Assembly: GCF_014333525.1 (NCBI RefSeq)
Contig: NZ_JACSCX010000001.1
Span: forward strand, 62,001 to 126,000
Length of the DNA stretch: 64,000 bases
Direction of reading: 5' to 3'
From: Hymenobacter puniceus
Lineage (GTDB): Bacteria > Bacteroidota > Bacteroidia > Cytophagales > Hymenobacteraceae
Both the position numbers and the translations under genes were made by a program. The notes beneath the pieces are model-generated. The model did not search any database, was not told the origin of the DNA, and worked only from the letters and a program-made list of their open reading frames with translations. Of this stretch, positions 7,431-16,496 are shown piece by piece (the first letter of the stretch is position 1; every line of letters starts with the position of its first letter).

Positions 7431-9866
7431 CTACCCTACCACCAGTTCCGTAAATGTGGCGTCTATCACCACACCAGACAAAGTGAGGCCAGTTTCGAGG
7501 GTGGTTTCCACGACTTCGGCGGGCTGGCCGTCGGTGCTGCAGGCGGCCAGCGCGAACGGCAGGCCGTGCAGCACCACGCGGTAGCGCGTGAAGCTGGGCT
7601 GGTAGTTGCCTTCGGTGGTTTGCTGGAGCAGCAGGCCGCTTTCGGTGCCCGTGACGGTGAAGCGGCGGGTGGTGCTTTGGCCCTGCTGGTAGCCGTAGCC
7701 CTCGCCCCCGTCGTCGTAGAGGACGCTGCTTTCCTCGCCGGCTTTGTAGTAGACGTGCAGCGTCACCTCGTCAATCACCTTCTCGCCCACGTACTGCTGC
7801 ACCGGATACATCGGAATGACGGCCCCGGCGCGTACGAATAGCGGAATCCGGTCGAGGCCGGCGGCGGCCCATACTTCGGCGCCGCCGGCTTTGGCTTCGT
7901 CGTTATAGTAGTAGAACCAGTCGCCGCGGGGCAGGTACATCCAGCGGCCGTCGGCGCCGGCCTGCGTGATGGGGCACACCAGCAGGTGGTCGCCGAGGCT
8001 GAACTCGGCCATGCGCAGGTAGGTGTCGGTGTCGGTCTGGTCAAGGAAAGCCAACGGCCGCAGCATGGGCGTACCCTGGCTCACGTACTGCCAGAACGTG
8101 CTGTACATATAGGGCAGCAGGCGGTAGCGCAGCTCAATAAAGCCGCGGGCCAGCTCCATGAAATTCTCACCGAAGCTCCAGGGCTCCTGGTCGCCGTGGT
8201 CGCCGCTGGAGTGGGTGCGGAAGAACGGGTGAAACGCACCCAGCGCTACCCAGCGCACGTACAGCTCACCGTCGGGCGTATCAATAAAGCCCCCAATATC
8301 GGAGCCAATAAAGCTGAAGCCCGAGATGCTCAAGCGCTGGCACTGGATGTTGGCCAGCCACAAATGCTCCCAGGAAGCAATGTTGTCGCCGGTCCAGCCG
8401 GAGGAGTAGCGCTGCCCGCCGGCGTAGGTGCTGCGCGTAATGGTAAAGGGCCGGTTGGGGTAGCTGAACTGCTTAACTCCCGCAGCCGTAGCGCGGGCCA
8501 TCTGCATACCGTAGATGTTGTGGGCTTTTTTGTGCGAGGCCGGATGGCCGTCGTAGTCAAAGCGCACATCATCCGGGAAGGTACCCTTCTCAAACACAGC
8601 CGGCTCGTTCATGTCGTTCCAGACGCCGCGCACGCCGGTTTCCTCGATCAGGCCCTTGAACAGGCCGGCCCACCATTCGCGCACGGTAGGGCGGGTGAAA
8701 TCCGGGAAGTTGCAGAGGCCGGGCCACACCGAGCCTTTCATCAGCGGGCCATCGGCGCGGCGGCAGTACACGTCTTTTTCCAGGCCGTCGGCAAACACCC
8801 GGTAGTTGGGGTCAATCTTGATGCCGGGGTCGATGATGACGACGGTTTTGAAGCCATCGGCGGCCAGCTCCTGCACCATGCGCTTGGGTTCGGGGAAGTG
8901 CGTGGGGCTCCAGGTGAAACAGCGGTAGCCGTCCATGTAGTCGATGTCGAGGTACAGGGCGTCGCAGGGAATCTGCCGGTCGCGGAAGCCTCGGGCAATT
9001 TCGCGGAAGTTGCTTTCCGGAAAGTAGCTCCACTTGCACTGGTGGTAGCCCAGTGCCCACAGCGGCGGCAACTCGGGCGGGCAGGTCAGGCGGGTGTATT
9101 CCTCGGTTACTTCCAGCAGGCTGGGGCCGTAGATGAAGTAGTAATTCATCTCGCCGCCCTGGGCCCAGAAGCTGGTCACGTCGGCACGCTCGGCGGCAAA
9201 GTCGAAGCTGGCCTTGAAGGAGTTATCGAAGAAAATGCCGTGCGCAATCTTCTGCTGCAGCTCCAGGTATAGCGGAATGTTCTTGTAGAGCGGGTCGGAA
9301 CCCTTCACGTAGCCGTAGGTGTCGGAGCCCCAGTTGGTGAAGCGCTTGCCGCGCAGGTTCATGTTGTCGGGCTTGTCGCCGAGGCCGTAGTAGTGCACGC
9401 CGCTCTGCACGGCCTTGCTCATCTTCACGATGTCGTTGCCGGTGTCGTAGTCGTACTCCCAGTGGAAGCCTTTTTCGTCCTGCACCAGCGTGTTGCCGGA
9501 ACGGTCGAGCACGCGGGTTTTCAGGCCATCTTTGGCTACGGTGCAGATCAGGCGGTCGGTGGTAATGCGGTAATGATCAGGCCGCTCCCGGAACTCCAGG
9601 AACTCGGGCGCCTGCCGGGCGGGCACGCCATCGGGGAAGGCGTAGCTGAAATCGGGCGCAAAACCCACCTCTGAAGCGTAACGGAAACGCAGGACTTTAT
9701 CGGTTATAACTTCCAGCCGGAGCAGGGCTCCGTTGTCGCAGCGAAATACAAAATCGGGACCATCCTGTTGGCTGGCTACTACCTTGCCGGGATAGAACTC
9801 CTGTTTCGCTTTCGCGGCCAGGTCGTTCAGCATGTAGTTGTTGTCCTGAATGTTAGGCTCGTTCAT
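7431..9866 (-). CDS. Glycoside hydrolase family 31 alpha-glucosidase
   Basis: About 811 residues, starting at MNEPNIQDNNY; the longer reading frame upstream has no family homology in style. An N-terminal galactose-mutarotase-like domain (about 20-230) precedes the (beta/alpha)8 barrel. Key sites visible are DIDYMDGY (substrate binding), the nucleophile aspartate in GVWNDMNEP (about D418) and the acid/base aspartate in FIGSDIGGF (about D523). C-terminal beta domains follow, with DDGGEGYGYQQG near the end. GH31 enzymes release glucose from the non-reducing ends of alpha-glucans. No signal peptide is seen, so it is probably cytosolic and acts on imported malto-oligosaccharides or glycogen, consistent with the branching enzyme nearby. 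The exact linkage preference cannot be assigned. Confidence 0.95.
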   Translation of the reverse strand: MNEPNIQDNNYMLNDLAAKAKQEFYPGKVVASQQDGPDFVFRCDNGALLRLEVITDKVLRFRYASEVGFAPDFSYAFPDGVPARQAPEFLEFRERPDHYRITTDRLICTVAKDGLKTRVLDRSGNTLVQDEKGFHWEYDYDTGNDIVKMSKAVQSGVHYYGLGDKPDNMNLRGKRFTNWGSDTYGYVKGSDPLYKNIPLYLELQQKIAHGIFFDNSFKASFDFAAERADVTSFWAQGGEMNYYFIYGPSLLEVTEEYTRLTCPPELPPLWALGYHQCKWSYFPESNFREIARGFRDRQIPCDALYLDIDYMDGYRCFTWSPTHFPEPKRMVQELAADGFKTVVIIDPGIKIDPNYRVFADGLEKDVYCRRADGPLMKGSVWPGLCNFPDFTRPTVREWWAGLFKGLIEETGVRGVWNDMNEPAVFEKGTFPDDVRFDYDGHPASHKKAHNIYGMQMARATAAGVKQFSYPNRPFTITRSTYAGGQRYSSGWTGDNIASWEHLWLANIQCQRLSISGFSFIGSDIGGFIDTPDGELYVRWVALGAFHPFFRTHSSGDHGDQEPWSFGENFMELARGFIELRYRLLPYMYSTFWQYVSQGTPMLRPLAFLDQTDTDTYLRMAEFSLGDHLLVCPITQAGADGRWMYLPRGDWFYYYNDEAKAGGAEVWAAAGLDRIPLFVRAGAVIPMYPVQQYVGEKVIDEVTLHVYYKAGEESSVLYDDGGEGYGYQQGQSTTRRFTVTGTESGLLLQQTTEGNYQPSFTRYRVVLHGLPFALAACSTDGQPAEVVETTLETGLTLSGVVIDATFTELVVG

Positions 9867-10058
9867 GAGGAAGGGCAAACGGGGAAAAGCGAGCGGGCAA
9901 AAAATAATCCGGCGGTGCCGGAGAAGCCTGCAGTAAGCCTGCGAAGGTAAAAACGAATCCCGCGAATTTTGCCTAACATTGGCTATTGATTCAATAAAAC
10001 CGCCTTTATAGCCTAATAAACCGGTTTTACCAGTATTCCGCTTTCTACCCAATTACTC

Positions 10059-11144
10059 ATGACTATGGCGCCGCTTACGGTATTAATGCTGGGCTGGGAC
10101 GCGCCCGCCGAAGCGGAGGCAACTCCGGCCGCAACCCCTGCTTTGGTAGAGGCACTGGCTCCCCATGCAACGCTCACACTGCTGCTGCCGCATCTGCCAG
10201 AGCCGATGCAGCTGCCGGCTCCCGGCACAGCTACCGGCTTAGGCAACCTCACGGCCGAAGAGCTGGCACTGGCTGATACGCACTTCGACGCCATCCACCC
10301 CGAAACCTGGCAGTCGCCGGCCGCCCCTTACCTGGGCGCCACGGCTGGCGCAGAGGGTTTCGGCATGGCTATGCCGGCGGCACCTTACATCGGCAGCAGT
10401 GAAGCTGCGGCTCCTACGGGCCTAACTGCCACGCCTGAGCCATCTTCAGCCAGCGCAAAGCAGGCGGATGAAGCGGACATGCTGCTCAACACCGACGCCT
10501 TTGCTGCCGACGAATCCGAGCCGGATGTGCAGGAAGCCTCCGCCCTGGACTATGCAGACCTGAGTTCCGCGGAGCTGGATGCTACAGGCCAGGATTCTGA
10601 GCAGCACTCTGAAACACTTATTGCCACTGCTTCTGCAGTAGCTACCCAGCCGGCCACGATATCTGCGGCCCCGCCTAAGCCAGCCGGCCCGCAGTCGGTA
10701 CTCAACATTGCGCTCGAAGCCCTGCGCACGCCTGCCGTTTCGGATGCCGACCTGAACTTTCGTGTGATTCAGTACGCCCGGTTTGCCACGCGGCTGGCCG
10801 CCAGCCAGGAGTTTGCGGTAATTTATGCCGCCGACTGGCAGTCGTGGCTGGCTGGTATGGAGCTGCGGCAGCTGACGGGCAAACCGTTGGTGCTGCACGT
10901 GCACAGCTTGGCCCAGGACCGCAACACCGCCGCCGACCGGGGCTGGGTGCTGGAGCTGGAACGCTTGGCGCTGCGCCGCGCCGACTTGGTACTGGCCGCC
11001 TCTTCCACGCTGGCGCTACGCCTGTTGGAGCTGCATGACTTGCCACCGCAGCGCGTCCGGCGCCTTTCTGCATCCGCCGCCCAAGACCCGGCACATCTGG
11101 CTGAAACCATTCTGGCGGCGCTGCAGGAAGTAGCTCCCACGTAG
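10059..11144 (+). CDS. Truncated glycosyltransferase-like protein (GT4/GT5 N-domain only)
   Basis: 361 residues. The first 50 resemble the opening strand of glycogen-synthase-like GT-B enzymes (VLMLGWDAP, then LTLLLPHL), but the usual glycine-rich donor loop is replaced by an Ala/Pro/Thr stretch. Residues 110-215 are an acidic, low-complexity linker. The last 130 residues match the second half of a GT-B N-terminal domain: VIYAADWQSWLAGMELRQ, GKPLVLHVHSLAQDR, LERLALRRADLVLAAS. The C-terminal nucleotide-sugar-binding Rossmann domain is absent, and only 139 bases separate the stop from the next gene, so no frameshifted remainder exists. Catalysis by itself is unlikely; a regulatory, scaffold or degenerate role is possible. 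It lies divergent from the GH31 gene and near glgB. Confidence 0.6.
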   Translation: MTMAPLTVLMLGWDAPAEAEATPAATPALVEALAPHATLTLLLPHLPEPMQLPAPGTATGLGNLTAEELALADTHFDAIHPETWQSPAAPYLGATAGAEGFGMAMPAAPYIGSSEAAAPTGLTATPEPSSASAKQADEADMLLNTDAFAADESEPDVQEASALDYADLSSAELDATGQDSEQHSETLIATASAVATQPATISAAPPKPAGPQSVLNIALEALRTPAVSDADLNFRVIQYARFATRLAASQEFAVIYAADWQSWLAGMELRQLTGKPLVLHVHSLAQDRNTAADRGWVLELERLALRRADLVLAASSTLALRLLELHDLPPQRVRRLSASAAQDPAHLAETILAALQEVAPT

Positions 11145-11205
11145 CTGTTGCAGTGAGTGGAAGCGGCAGGGTGATGCTGGTAGTCGGCGCTAGTGCTCGG
11201 AGCGC

Positions 11206-11213
11206 TACCTTTG
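11206..11213 (+). promoter_or_regulatory. Candidate -7 promoter box for the YdeI-like gene
   Basis: TACCTTTG fits the Bacteroidota -7 consensus TAnnTTTG exactly and lies 70 bases before the ATG. No TTG -33 box is evident. Confidence 0.35.
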
Positions 11214-11283
11214 CGGCCACTGGCCGGCCACGCAGGCCGGCGGCTGTTTTCCGGGCTGGCCGCCGCATCTTCTCTTCTTCCCT

Positions 11284-11757
11284 ATGTCTGATTCGCAGGA
11301 ACAGGTTTTTGATACCAACTTAGAGCTGCATCCTACCGATGGCGGCGTGTTTCTTTACGTGCCGTTCAGCGTGCCCGAAGTGTTTGGGCAGCGCGGGCAG
11401 GTGCACGTGCGCGGCACCCTCGACGGGTTTCCGTTCCGGCTGCCACTCACACTCGATGAGGACGGCAACCACATTCTGGCCGTCAATAAGCAGCTGCGCA
11501 ACACCATCGGCAAAACCTGGGGTTTGCCCGTGCACGTCACGATGATGCCAGACACCGACGAGCCCGGCTTCGTGGTGCCCGAAGACCTCAACCGGGCCCT
11601 GGAGCGCACCGGCCTGCGCGCCGCCTTCGACCTGCTGGCCTACCCCCACCGCCGCGAGTACGTGCAGTGGGTGGAGCGCGCCAAAAAGCCCGAAGCCCGC
11701 CAGCGCCGCATCCAGGACGTGCTGGAAGGCGCCGAAACCGGCAAGAAGCTGAAGTAA
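11284..11757 (+). CDS. DUF1905 / YdeI (OmpD-associated) family protein
   Basis: 157 residues, cytosolic. The N-terminal 95 residues fit the DUF1905 beta-barrel fold (VPFSVPEVFGQRGQVHVRG, VNKQLRNTIGK, VHVTMMPD). The C-terminal 60 residues are the helical YdeI/OmpD-associated segment, with AYPHRREYVQWVERAKKPE followed by RQRRIQDVLE, a hallmark of the family. Members have been linked to bacteriocin or antimicrobial-peptide tolerance in other bacteria, but the biochemical role is not established. A second YdeI-type protein lies at 27120-27698. This gene converges on glgB across a strong terminator. Confidence 0.88.
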   Translation: MSDSQEQVFDTNLELHPTDGGVFLYVPFSVPEVFGQRGQVHVRGTLDGFPFRLPLTLDEDGNHILAVNKQLRNTIGKTWGLPVHVTMMPDTDEPGFVVPEDLNRALERTGLRAAFDLLAYPHRREYVQWVERAKKPEARQRRIQDVLEGAETGKKLK

Positions 11758-11771
11758 GCAGTTAGCTGAAC

Positions 11772-11818
11772 AAACAGAACCTCATGCTTCGGCGGCGCCT
11801 CTGCATGAGGTTCTGTTT
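11772..11818. terminator. Bidirectional terminator between YdeI-like gene and glgB
   Basis: Perfect 16-bp stem, AAACAGAACCTCATGC with GCATGAGGTTCTGTTT, around a GC-rich 15-base loop, between two convergent genes. Confidence 0.8.
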
Positions 11819-11827
11819 ACTCCTCTC

Positions 11828-13876
11828 CTACCCCACCCGCGTCAGCACCAGCGCGGTACGACTCGTGACGTAGAGGCTCAGCTTATCAATGCCGTCTTCC
11901 ACAAAGGTTTCGTAAGCCAGGGACGTATCGACGCGGTTGTGGCCGCCGAATTCGGGGGCGTCGGTGCTGAGCAAGATGCGGTACTGGCCGGAATGCGGCA
12001 CGAAGAAATGGTAATCGGGGATGCTTCTGCTCACGTGGAAGTTGAACACGAACAGCAGCGGGCCGCGCTCAAACACCAGCACTTGGTTATCAGTGTCGAT
12101 GTTGAGCTGGTGGGCGGCGGGGTACGCCAGCAGGTGCTGCTTGCGGGCCAGATGCAGCTGGGCGTGGTCGAAAGCCGCCAGCTGCTGAAACTTCAGGTCG
12201 GGATTGTCGGCAAGGCTCCACTGGCGGCGGGCGAAATGGTAGCTCCAATTGTTGCCTTCGCGCGGGAAGTCCACCCACTCCGGATGGCCAAACTCGTTGC
12301 CGATAAAGTTCAGGTACGCCTCGCCGCCGAGGCTGAGCGTGAGCAGCCTAATCAGCTTGTGCAGCGCCACGCCCCGGTCGGTGATGGGGTCGGGGTCGTC
12401 TTTGTGCATGTGCTCGTAGATGGCCTTGTCGAGCAGCCAGTGAGCCAGCGTTTTGTCGCCGACAAGCGCCTGGTCGTGGCTTTCGGCGTAGGCCACGGTT
12501 TTCTCGCCGGCGCGGCGGTTGGTGAGCGTGTGCCAGAGCTCGTGCAGGTTCCAGTTTTCGTCGCGGGTGTGCTTGAGCAGCTTGATCCAGTAGTCGGGAA
12601 TGCCCATACCCAGCCGGTAGTCGAAGCCAATACCACCTTCGCGGATGGGCCGGCACAGGCCCGGCAGGCCGCTCATGTCCTCGGCAATCAGCAGGGCGCC
12701 CTTCTTGAGCTCATGCACCAGCGTGGTGGCCAGCTGCAGGTACAGAATAGCGTCGTCGTCAGCTTCAGGACCAAAATACTGGTCGTAGGAGCTAAACGCC
12801 ACGCCTTCACCATGGTGATGGTAGAGCATACTGGTGATGCCATCGAAGCGGAAGCCGTCGAAGTGGAACTCTTCCAGCCAGTAGCGCAGGTTGCTGAGCA
12901 GAAAGCGCTGCACCTCAGGCTTGGCGTAGTCGAACAGCTTGGAGTCCCAGCCGGGATGGTTGCCGCGCGGGCCTTCGTGGAAGTACTGGCCGCCGGAGCC
13001 GTCGAAGTCGGCTAAGCCTTCGGCCTCGTTTTTCACGGCGTGCGAGTGCACCACATCCAGCAGCACCGCTAAGTGGCGCTTGTGGGCTTCGTTGATGAGG
13101 TACTTCAAATCTTCGGGCGTGCCGAAGCGCGACGACACGGCAAAGAAGTTGGCCACGTGGTAGCCAAAGGAGCCATAATACGGGTGCTCCATCACGGCCA
13201 TCAGCTGCACGCAGTTGTAGCCGCCGGCCTGAATGCGGGGCAGAATCTGGTCGGCAAACTCGCGGTAGGTGCCCACGCGGCCTTCCTCGGTGGCCATGCC
13301 CACGTGGGCCTCGTAAATCAGCGGCTCCTTGACGTGGTTGTGCACCCGAAACTTCTGGTCGGTCCAGGCGAACGGGGCCTCCGGCCGCCAGACCTGAGCC
13401 GCGAAATCGTGGGTATGCTCGTCCTGCACAACGCGGCGCACGGTGGCGGGCAGCCGGTCTTTGGCGCCATGCGCGGTGCGTATGTGCACTTTGTAGCGGC
13501 TGCCGGGCGTGAGGCACTCTTTGTATTCTTTGTCAGCCAGAAAAATTTCCCACACGCCGTCGTTCTGGCGCTGCAGCGGCGTGGCCTGCCGGTCCCAGCC
13601 ATTAAAGTCGCCGATGAGGAACAGGGCCTCGGCGGCCGGCGCCCACTCGCGGTACCAGAAGCCGCGGCGGCGGGCGTCGTAGTTGAGACCAAGCTGCTGG
13701 TGGGCCGTGGCAAACTTGCTCAATGAGCCGTATTGGCTTTGGATTTCCTGCAACCGGTCTTCCAGGCGCTGCAGACGCTGGCGCAATACGGGTTCGTAGG
13801 GCGTGAGCCAGGGGTCTTGCTGTACCAGCGGCAGATGAGGCGTTTTGAGGGCCGGAATAAGCATTTCGGGGGCCAT
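11828..13876 (-). CDS. glgB: 1,4-alpha-glucan branching enzyme (GH13)
   Basis: About 682 residues, starting at MAPEMLIPAL; a longer in-frame start adds 18 residues with no family support. A CBM48 immunoglobulin-like domain (FWYREWAPAAEALFLIGDFN, about residues 70-160) precedes the GH13 barrel. Barrel motifs in order: LLDVVHSHAVKN; FHFDGFRFDGI with nucleophile about D345; LLIAEDMSG with acid/base about E399; YAESHDQALVGDKT. The C-terminal all-beta domain ends with LSLYVTSRTALVLTRVG. The spacing and the HSHAV motif resemble eukaryotic-type branching enzymes, common in Bacteroidota. It transfers alpha-1,4 chains to alpha-1,6 positions in glycogen. No glycogen synthase with an intact catalytic half is in the window. 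Confidence 0.95.
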   Translation of the reverse strand: MAPEMLIPALKTPHLPLVQQDPWLTPYEPVLRQRLQRLEDRLQEIQSQYGSLSKFATAHQQLGLNYDARRRGFWYREWAPAAEALFLIGDFNGWDRQATPLQRQNDGVWEIFLADKEYKECLTPGSRYKVHIRTAHGAKDRLPATVRRVVQDEHTHDFAAQVWRPEAPFAWTDQKFRVHNHVKEPLIYEAHVGMATEEGRVGTYREFADQILPRIQAGGYNCVQLMAVMEHPYYGSFGYHVANFFAVSSRFGTPEDLKYLINEAHKRHLAVLLDVVHSHAVKNEAEGLADFDGSGGQYFHEGPRGNHPGWDSKLFDYAKPEVQRFLLSNLRYWLEEFHFDGFRFDGITSMLYHHHGEGVAFSSYDQYFGPEADDDAILYLQLATTLVHELKKGALLIAEDMSGLPGLCRPIREGGIGFDYRLGMGIPDYWIKLLKHTRDENWNLHELWHTLTNRRAGEKTVAYAESHDQALVGDKTLAHWLLDKAIYEHMHKDDPDPITDRGVALHKLIRLLTLSLGGEAYLNFIGNEFGHPEWVDFPREGNNWSYHFARRQWSLADNPDLKFQQLAAFDHAQLHLARKQHLLAYPAAHQLNIDTDNQVLVFERGPLLFVFNFHVSRSIPDYHFFVPHSGQYRILLSTDAPEFGGHNRVDTSLAYETFVEDGIDKLSLYVTSRTALVLTRVG

Positions 13877-13978
13877 AGCGCAGAAGTTTAAGTCAGTCAA
13901 AGCTACTGATGTAACGCGAAGTTGACGCATACGGCTGAGCGCAAATGAACTTTAGAGCTACCCTACCAGCCAAACAAC

Positions 13979-14006
13979 TTGCAGCACCAAGTTCGTCCTA
14001 TCTTAG
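13979..14006 (+). promoter_or_regulatory. Candidate promoter of gamma-glutamyltransferase gene
   Basis: A TTG (-33 type) at 13979-13981 is separated by 17 bases from TATCTTAG at 13999-14006, seven of eight matches to TAnnTTTG. The ATG follows 35 bases later. Spacing fits Bacteroidota sigma-ABfr promoters. Confidence 0.4.
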
Positions 14007-14041
14007 CTAAACGCCCACTAAACTGCTTTACCTTGCCACTT

Positions 14042-15772
14042 ATGAAGCGTATTTTGTACCCGCTGGCTTTGCTGGCGCTTGTTGCCTGCTCCACCAATCC
14101 GCCCCAGACTGCGGCCACCACTGGCGCCAACCTGGCAGCTCCTATTCCTGCCGCTACGCCTGTCGTAACCGATAAGGCCATGGTGGTATCGGCGCACCCG
14201 GAAGCCACGCGGGTGGGCGTGGAAATCATGCGCCAGGGCGGCAACGCCTACGATGCGGCCGTGGCCGTGCAGTTTGCGCTGGCCGTGGTGCTGCCAGTAG
14301 CCGGCAACATCGGGGGCGGCGGCTTCCTGCTTTACCGCGGGGCCGACGGCCAGGAAGGCGCGTTGGATTTCCGCGAAACTGCCCCCGCCGCTGCCACCCG
14401 CGATATGTACCTGGATGCGCAGGGCAACATCATCCCAAACCTGAGCACGCTGGGCCACCGCGCGGCCGGCGTGCCGGGCACCGTGGCGGGCATGGTGGAG
14501 CTGCACAAAAAGCTGGGTAAGCTGACCTGGGCGCAGGTGGTGCAGCCCGCCGTGGACCTGGCCGCCAACGGCGTGAAGCTGACACCAAAGGAAGCCGCCG
14601 GCCTGAACCGCACCCGCGACGACTTCGCCAAAGTCAACCCCTACAATGCGTATCTGAGGCCGGCCGTTTGGCAGGAAGGTGAGCTGATGAAGCTGCCGGA
14701 GCTGGCCGCCACGCTCAGCCGCATCCGCGACCAGGGCCGCGCCGGCTTCTACGAAGGGGCCACGGCCGACTTTATCGTGGCCGAAATGCAGCGCGGCCGC
14801 GGCATCATCAGCAAGGCCGACCTGGCGGGTTACCAGCCCAAGTGGCGCACCCCGCTACACGGCCAGTACCGCGGCCACGACGTGCTGACGTTTCCACCGC
14901 CCAGCTCAGGCGGGGTGGCGCTGCTCCAGATGCTACAGATGCTGGAGCAGAACGTGAATCTGCGTGGGTTAGGCTGGCACTCGCCGCAGGCTACGCACTG
15001 GATTACGGAAGCCCAGCGCCGCGTATACGCCGACCGCGCCACCTACCTCGGCGACCCGGATTTTGGCAAGGTGCCGGTGGCCCAGCTGCTCGATAAGCAG
15101 TACAACCAGCAGCGCATGCATACCGCTCAGGCTTACCGCGCCACGCCCAGCGCCCAAGTGGCGGCCGGCTCCGGCTTGCCCGCTTACGAGTCGGACCAGA
15201 CCACGCACTACAACATTGTGGATGCGCAGGGCAACGCCGTGAGCTGCACCACCACGCTTAATGGCGCCTACGGCAGCAAGGTGGTGGTAGCCGGGGCAGG
15301 CTTCATTCTCAACAACGAAATGGACGATTTCAGCAGCAAGCCCGGCGTGCCCAACGCCTACGGGCTGGTGGGCGGCACGGCCAACGCCATTGCGCCCGGC
15401 AAGCGGATGCTGTCCTCGATGACGCCAGCCATCTTCACCAAAAACGGCAAGCTGGCCTTGGTAGTGGGCACGCCCGGTGGCAGCACCATCATCACCAGCG
15501 TGCTGCAGGCCAGCCTCAACGTGCTCGACTACGGCATGAACGCCCAGCAGGCTGTGGCCGCGCCGCGCCTGCACCACCAGTGGCTACCCGACCAGATTGA
15601 CGTGGAAGCCGGTGCCCTGCTGCCCGCCGCCGAAGACACACTGCGCGCCCGCGGCTACAAGCTGAACCCACGCAGCCCTTGGGGCCGCGTCGAGGTGATT
15701 CGGGCGCTGCCGGGCGGCAAGTTGGAAGGCGGCGCCGATCCCCGCGGCGACGATACGGCGGCGGGATATTGA
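14042..15772 (+). CDS. ggt: Gamma-glutamyltransferase (glutathione hydrolase)
   Basis: About 576 residues. The ATG of MKRILYPLALL is chosen because a lipoprotein signal follows (LALVACST), predicting an envelope-anchored enzyme. The proenzyme pattern is clear: the large subunit has NAYDAAVAVQFALAVV, NIGGGGFLLYR and LDFRETAPAAA. Autocleavage is expected before the threonine of TTHYNIVD (about T387), the new N-terminal nucleophile. The small subunit has EMDDFSSKPGVPN, and a late GTPGGSTI oxyanion site. The enzyme removes the gamma-glutamyl group from glutathione and similar peptides, supplying cysteine and glutamate. A terminator follows the stop by about 80 bases. Confidence 0.95.
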   Translation: MKRILYPLALLALVACSTNPPQTAATTGANLAAPIPAATPVVTDKAMVVSAHPEATRVGVEIMRQGGNAYDAAVAVQFALAVVLPVAGNIGGGGFLLYRGADGQEGALDFRETAPAAATRDMYLDAQGNIIPNLSTLGHRAAGVPGTVAGMVELHKKLGKLTWAQVVQPAVDLAANGVKLTPKEAAGLNRTRDDFAKVNPYNAYLRPAVWQEGELMKLPELAATLSRIRDQGRAGFYEGATADFIVAEMQRGRGIISKADLAGYQPKWRTPLHGQYRGHDVLTFPPPSSGGVALLQMLQMLEQNVNLRGLGWHSPQATHWITEAQRRVYADRATYLGDPDFGKVPVAQLLDKQYNQQRMHTAQAYRATPSAQVAAGSGLPAYESDQTTHYNIVDAQGNAVSCTTTLNGAYGSKVVVAGAGFILNNEMDDFSSKPGVPNAYGLVGGTANAIAPGKRMLSSMTPAIFTKNGKLALVVGTPGGSTIITSVLQASLNVLDYGMNAQQAVAAPRLHHQWLPDQIDVEAGALLPAAEDTLRARGYKLNPRSPWGRVEVIRALPGGKLEGGADPRGDDTAAGY

Positions 15773-15854
15773 TAGGTTTTTAATGGTTTACTGGTCTTCC
15801 TTCGGGTTCAGTCCTACTGAATTGAGGTATACTTTTTAAAGATCCACAGCACGT

Positions 15855-15891
15855 AAAAAAGGCTGCTCCAGAATCTGGAGCAGCCTTTTTT
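15855..15891. terminator. Bidirectional terminator after ggt
   Basis: GGCTGCTCC and GGAGCAGCC form a stem with loop AGAATCT, flanked by six A on one side and six T on the other. It serves ggt on the plus strand and the small gene on the minus strand. Confidence 0.85.
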
Positions 15892-15909
15892 GCTTATAGG
15901 CGTTGGCGT

Positions 15910-16251
15910 TTAGCCTTTCAGCGACGTAGCGGCTGAGCTCAGGGTCTGGCCGAGCTGCTGGAGCTTGGCTTGCGCATTGGGGGTGGCGCTGGCGGCGGCT
16001 TTGGTGGTGTGCTCGCCGAGCGTCTGCAGCGACTGACTGATCTGGCGGCCTTCGCCGCTGCTGATGGCGTTCTTCAGGTTTTCCAGTTCCGAAGAAATGG
16101 CGCTTAGCGCGGGGCTACCGGCGCCATTCAGGGTGGAAATCCAGCTGTCGATGTTGCCAGCGGCAGCGGGGGCTGCGGCGCTCAGGCCGCCGCCGAGGGC
16201 TTGCAGGGTAGCGTCGAGCTGGGTGGTGCCGGTTGAGGAGTTAGAATCCAT
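15910..16251 (-). CDS. Small helical protein of unknown function, paralogue A
   Basis: 113 residues, no signal peptide or membrane segment. After a Ser/Thr/Ala-rich start of about 35 residues it shows IDSWISTLNGAG, ISSELENLKNAI, SQSLQTLGEHT and LQQLGQTLSSAATSLKG, all predicted amphipathic helix. The protein 246 bases upstream on the same strand is a paralogue of identical length. I do not recognise the family by name; the four short helices look like a stress-related or scaffold bundle, but no function can be assigned. Confidence 0.75.
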   Translation of the reverse strand: MDSNSSTGTTQLDATLQALGGGLSAAAPAAAGNIDSWISTLNGAGSPALSAISSELENLKNAISSGEGRQISQSLQTLGEHTTKAAASATPNAQAKLQQLGQTLSSAATSLKG

Positions 16252-16405
16252 GGTAGTAGGGTGTTTAGTTGGTGAAATTGAACAGACCTATTACCTAACC
16301 AGCAACTTAATGTTGATTGTCAACTATTTAAACAGTTACACCTAAAACATATCTGCCCGCTGATGGTGCGCGCCGGAATGGGCTCTGAGTTTGTATTGCT
16401 CCCAT

Positions 16406-16448
16406 AGTAACAAGGCCGGCCTCACTTCCACAGAAGCAAGGCCGGCCT
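16406..16448. repeat. Paired GGCCGGCC-containing repeats
   Basis: AAGGCCGGCCT occurs at both ends of this interval as a direct repeat; because the core is palindromic the two copies can also pair as a hairpin. It lies just after the minus-strand gene at 16497-16838 and may act as a weak terminator. Confidence 0.4.
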
Positions 16449-16496
16449 AAATCTTATACGCATCTATTTTATTATCAGAAAATTAACAATGGCTTT

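Noticed and set aside
7986..9272. A 428-codon plus-strand open frame opposite the GH31 gene
   Set aside because: It is entirely antisense to a gene with complete catalytic motifs, has no family features, and arises from high-GC codon bias.
11939..13015. A 358-codon plus-strand open frame opposite glgB
   Set aside because: Antisense shadow of the branching enzyme, rich in Val/Gln/His with no recognisable domain.
13877..14041. Riboswitch or leader peptide before ggt
   Set aside because: Only a promoter-like pair was seen; no conserved stems or short peptide frame were evident.
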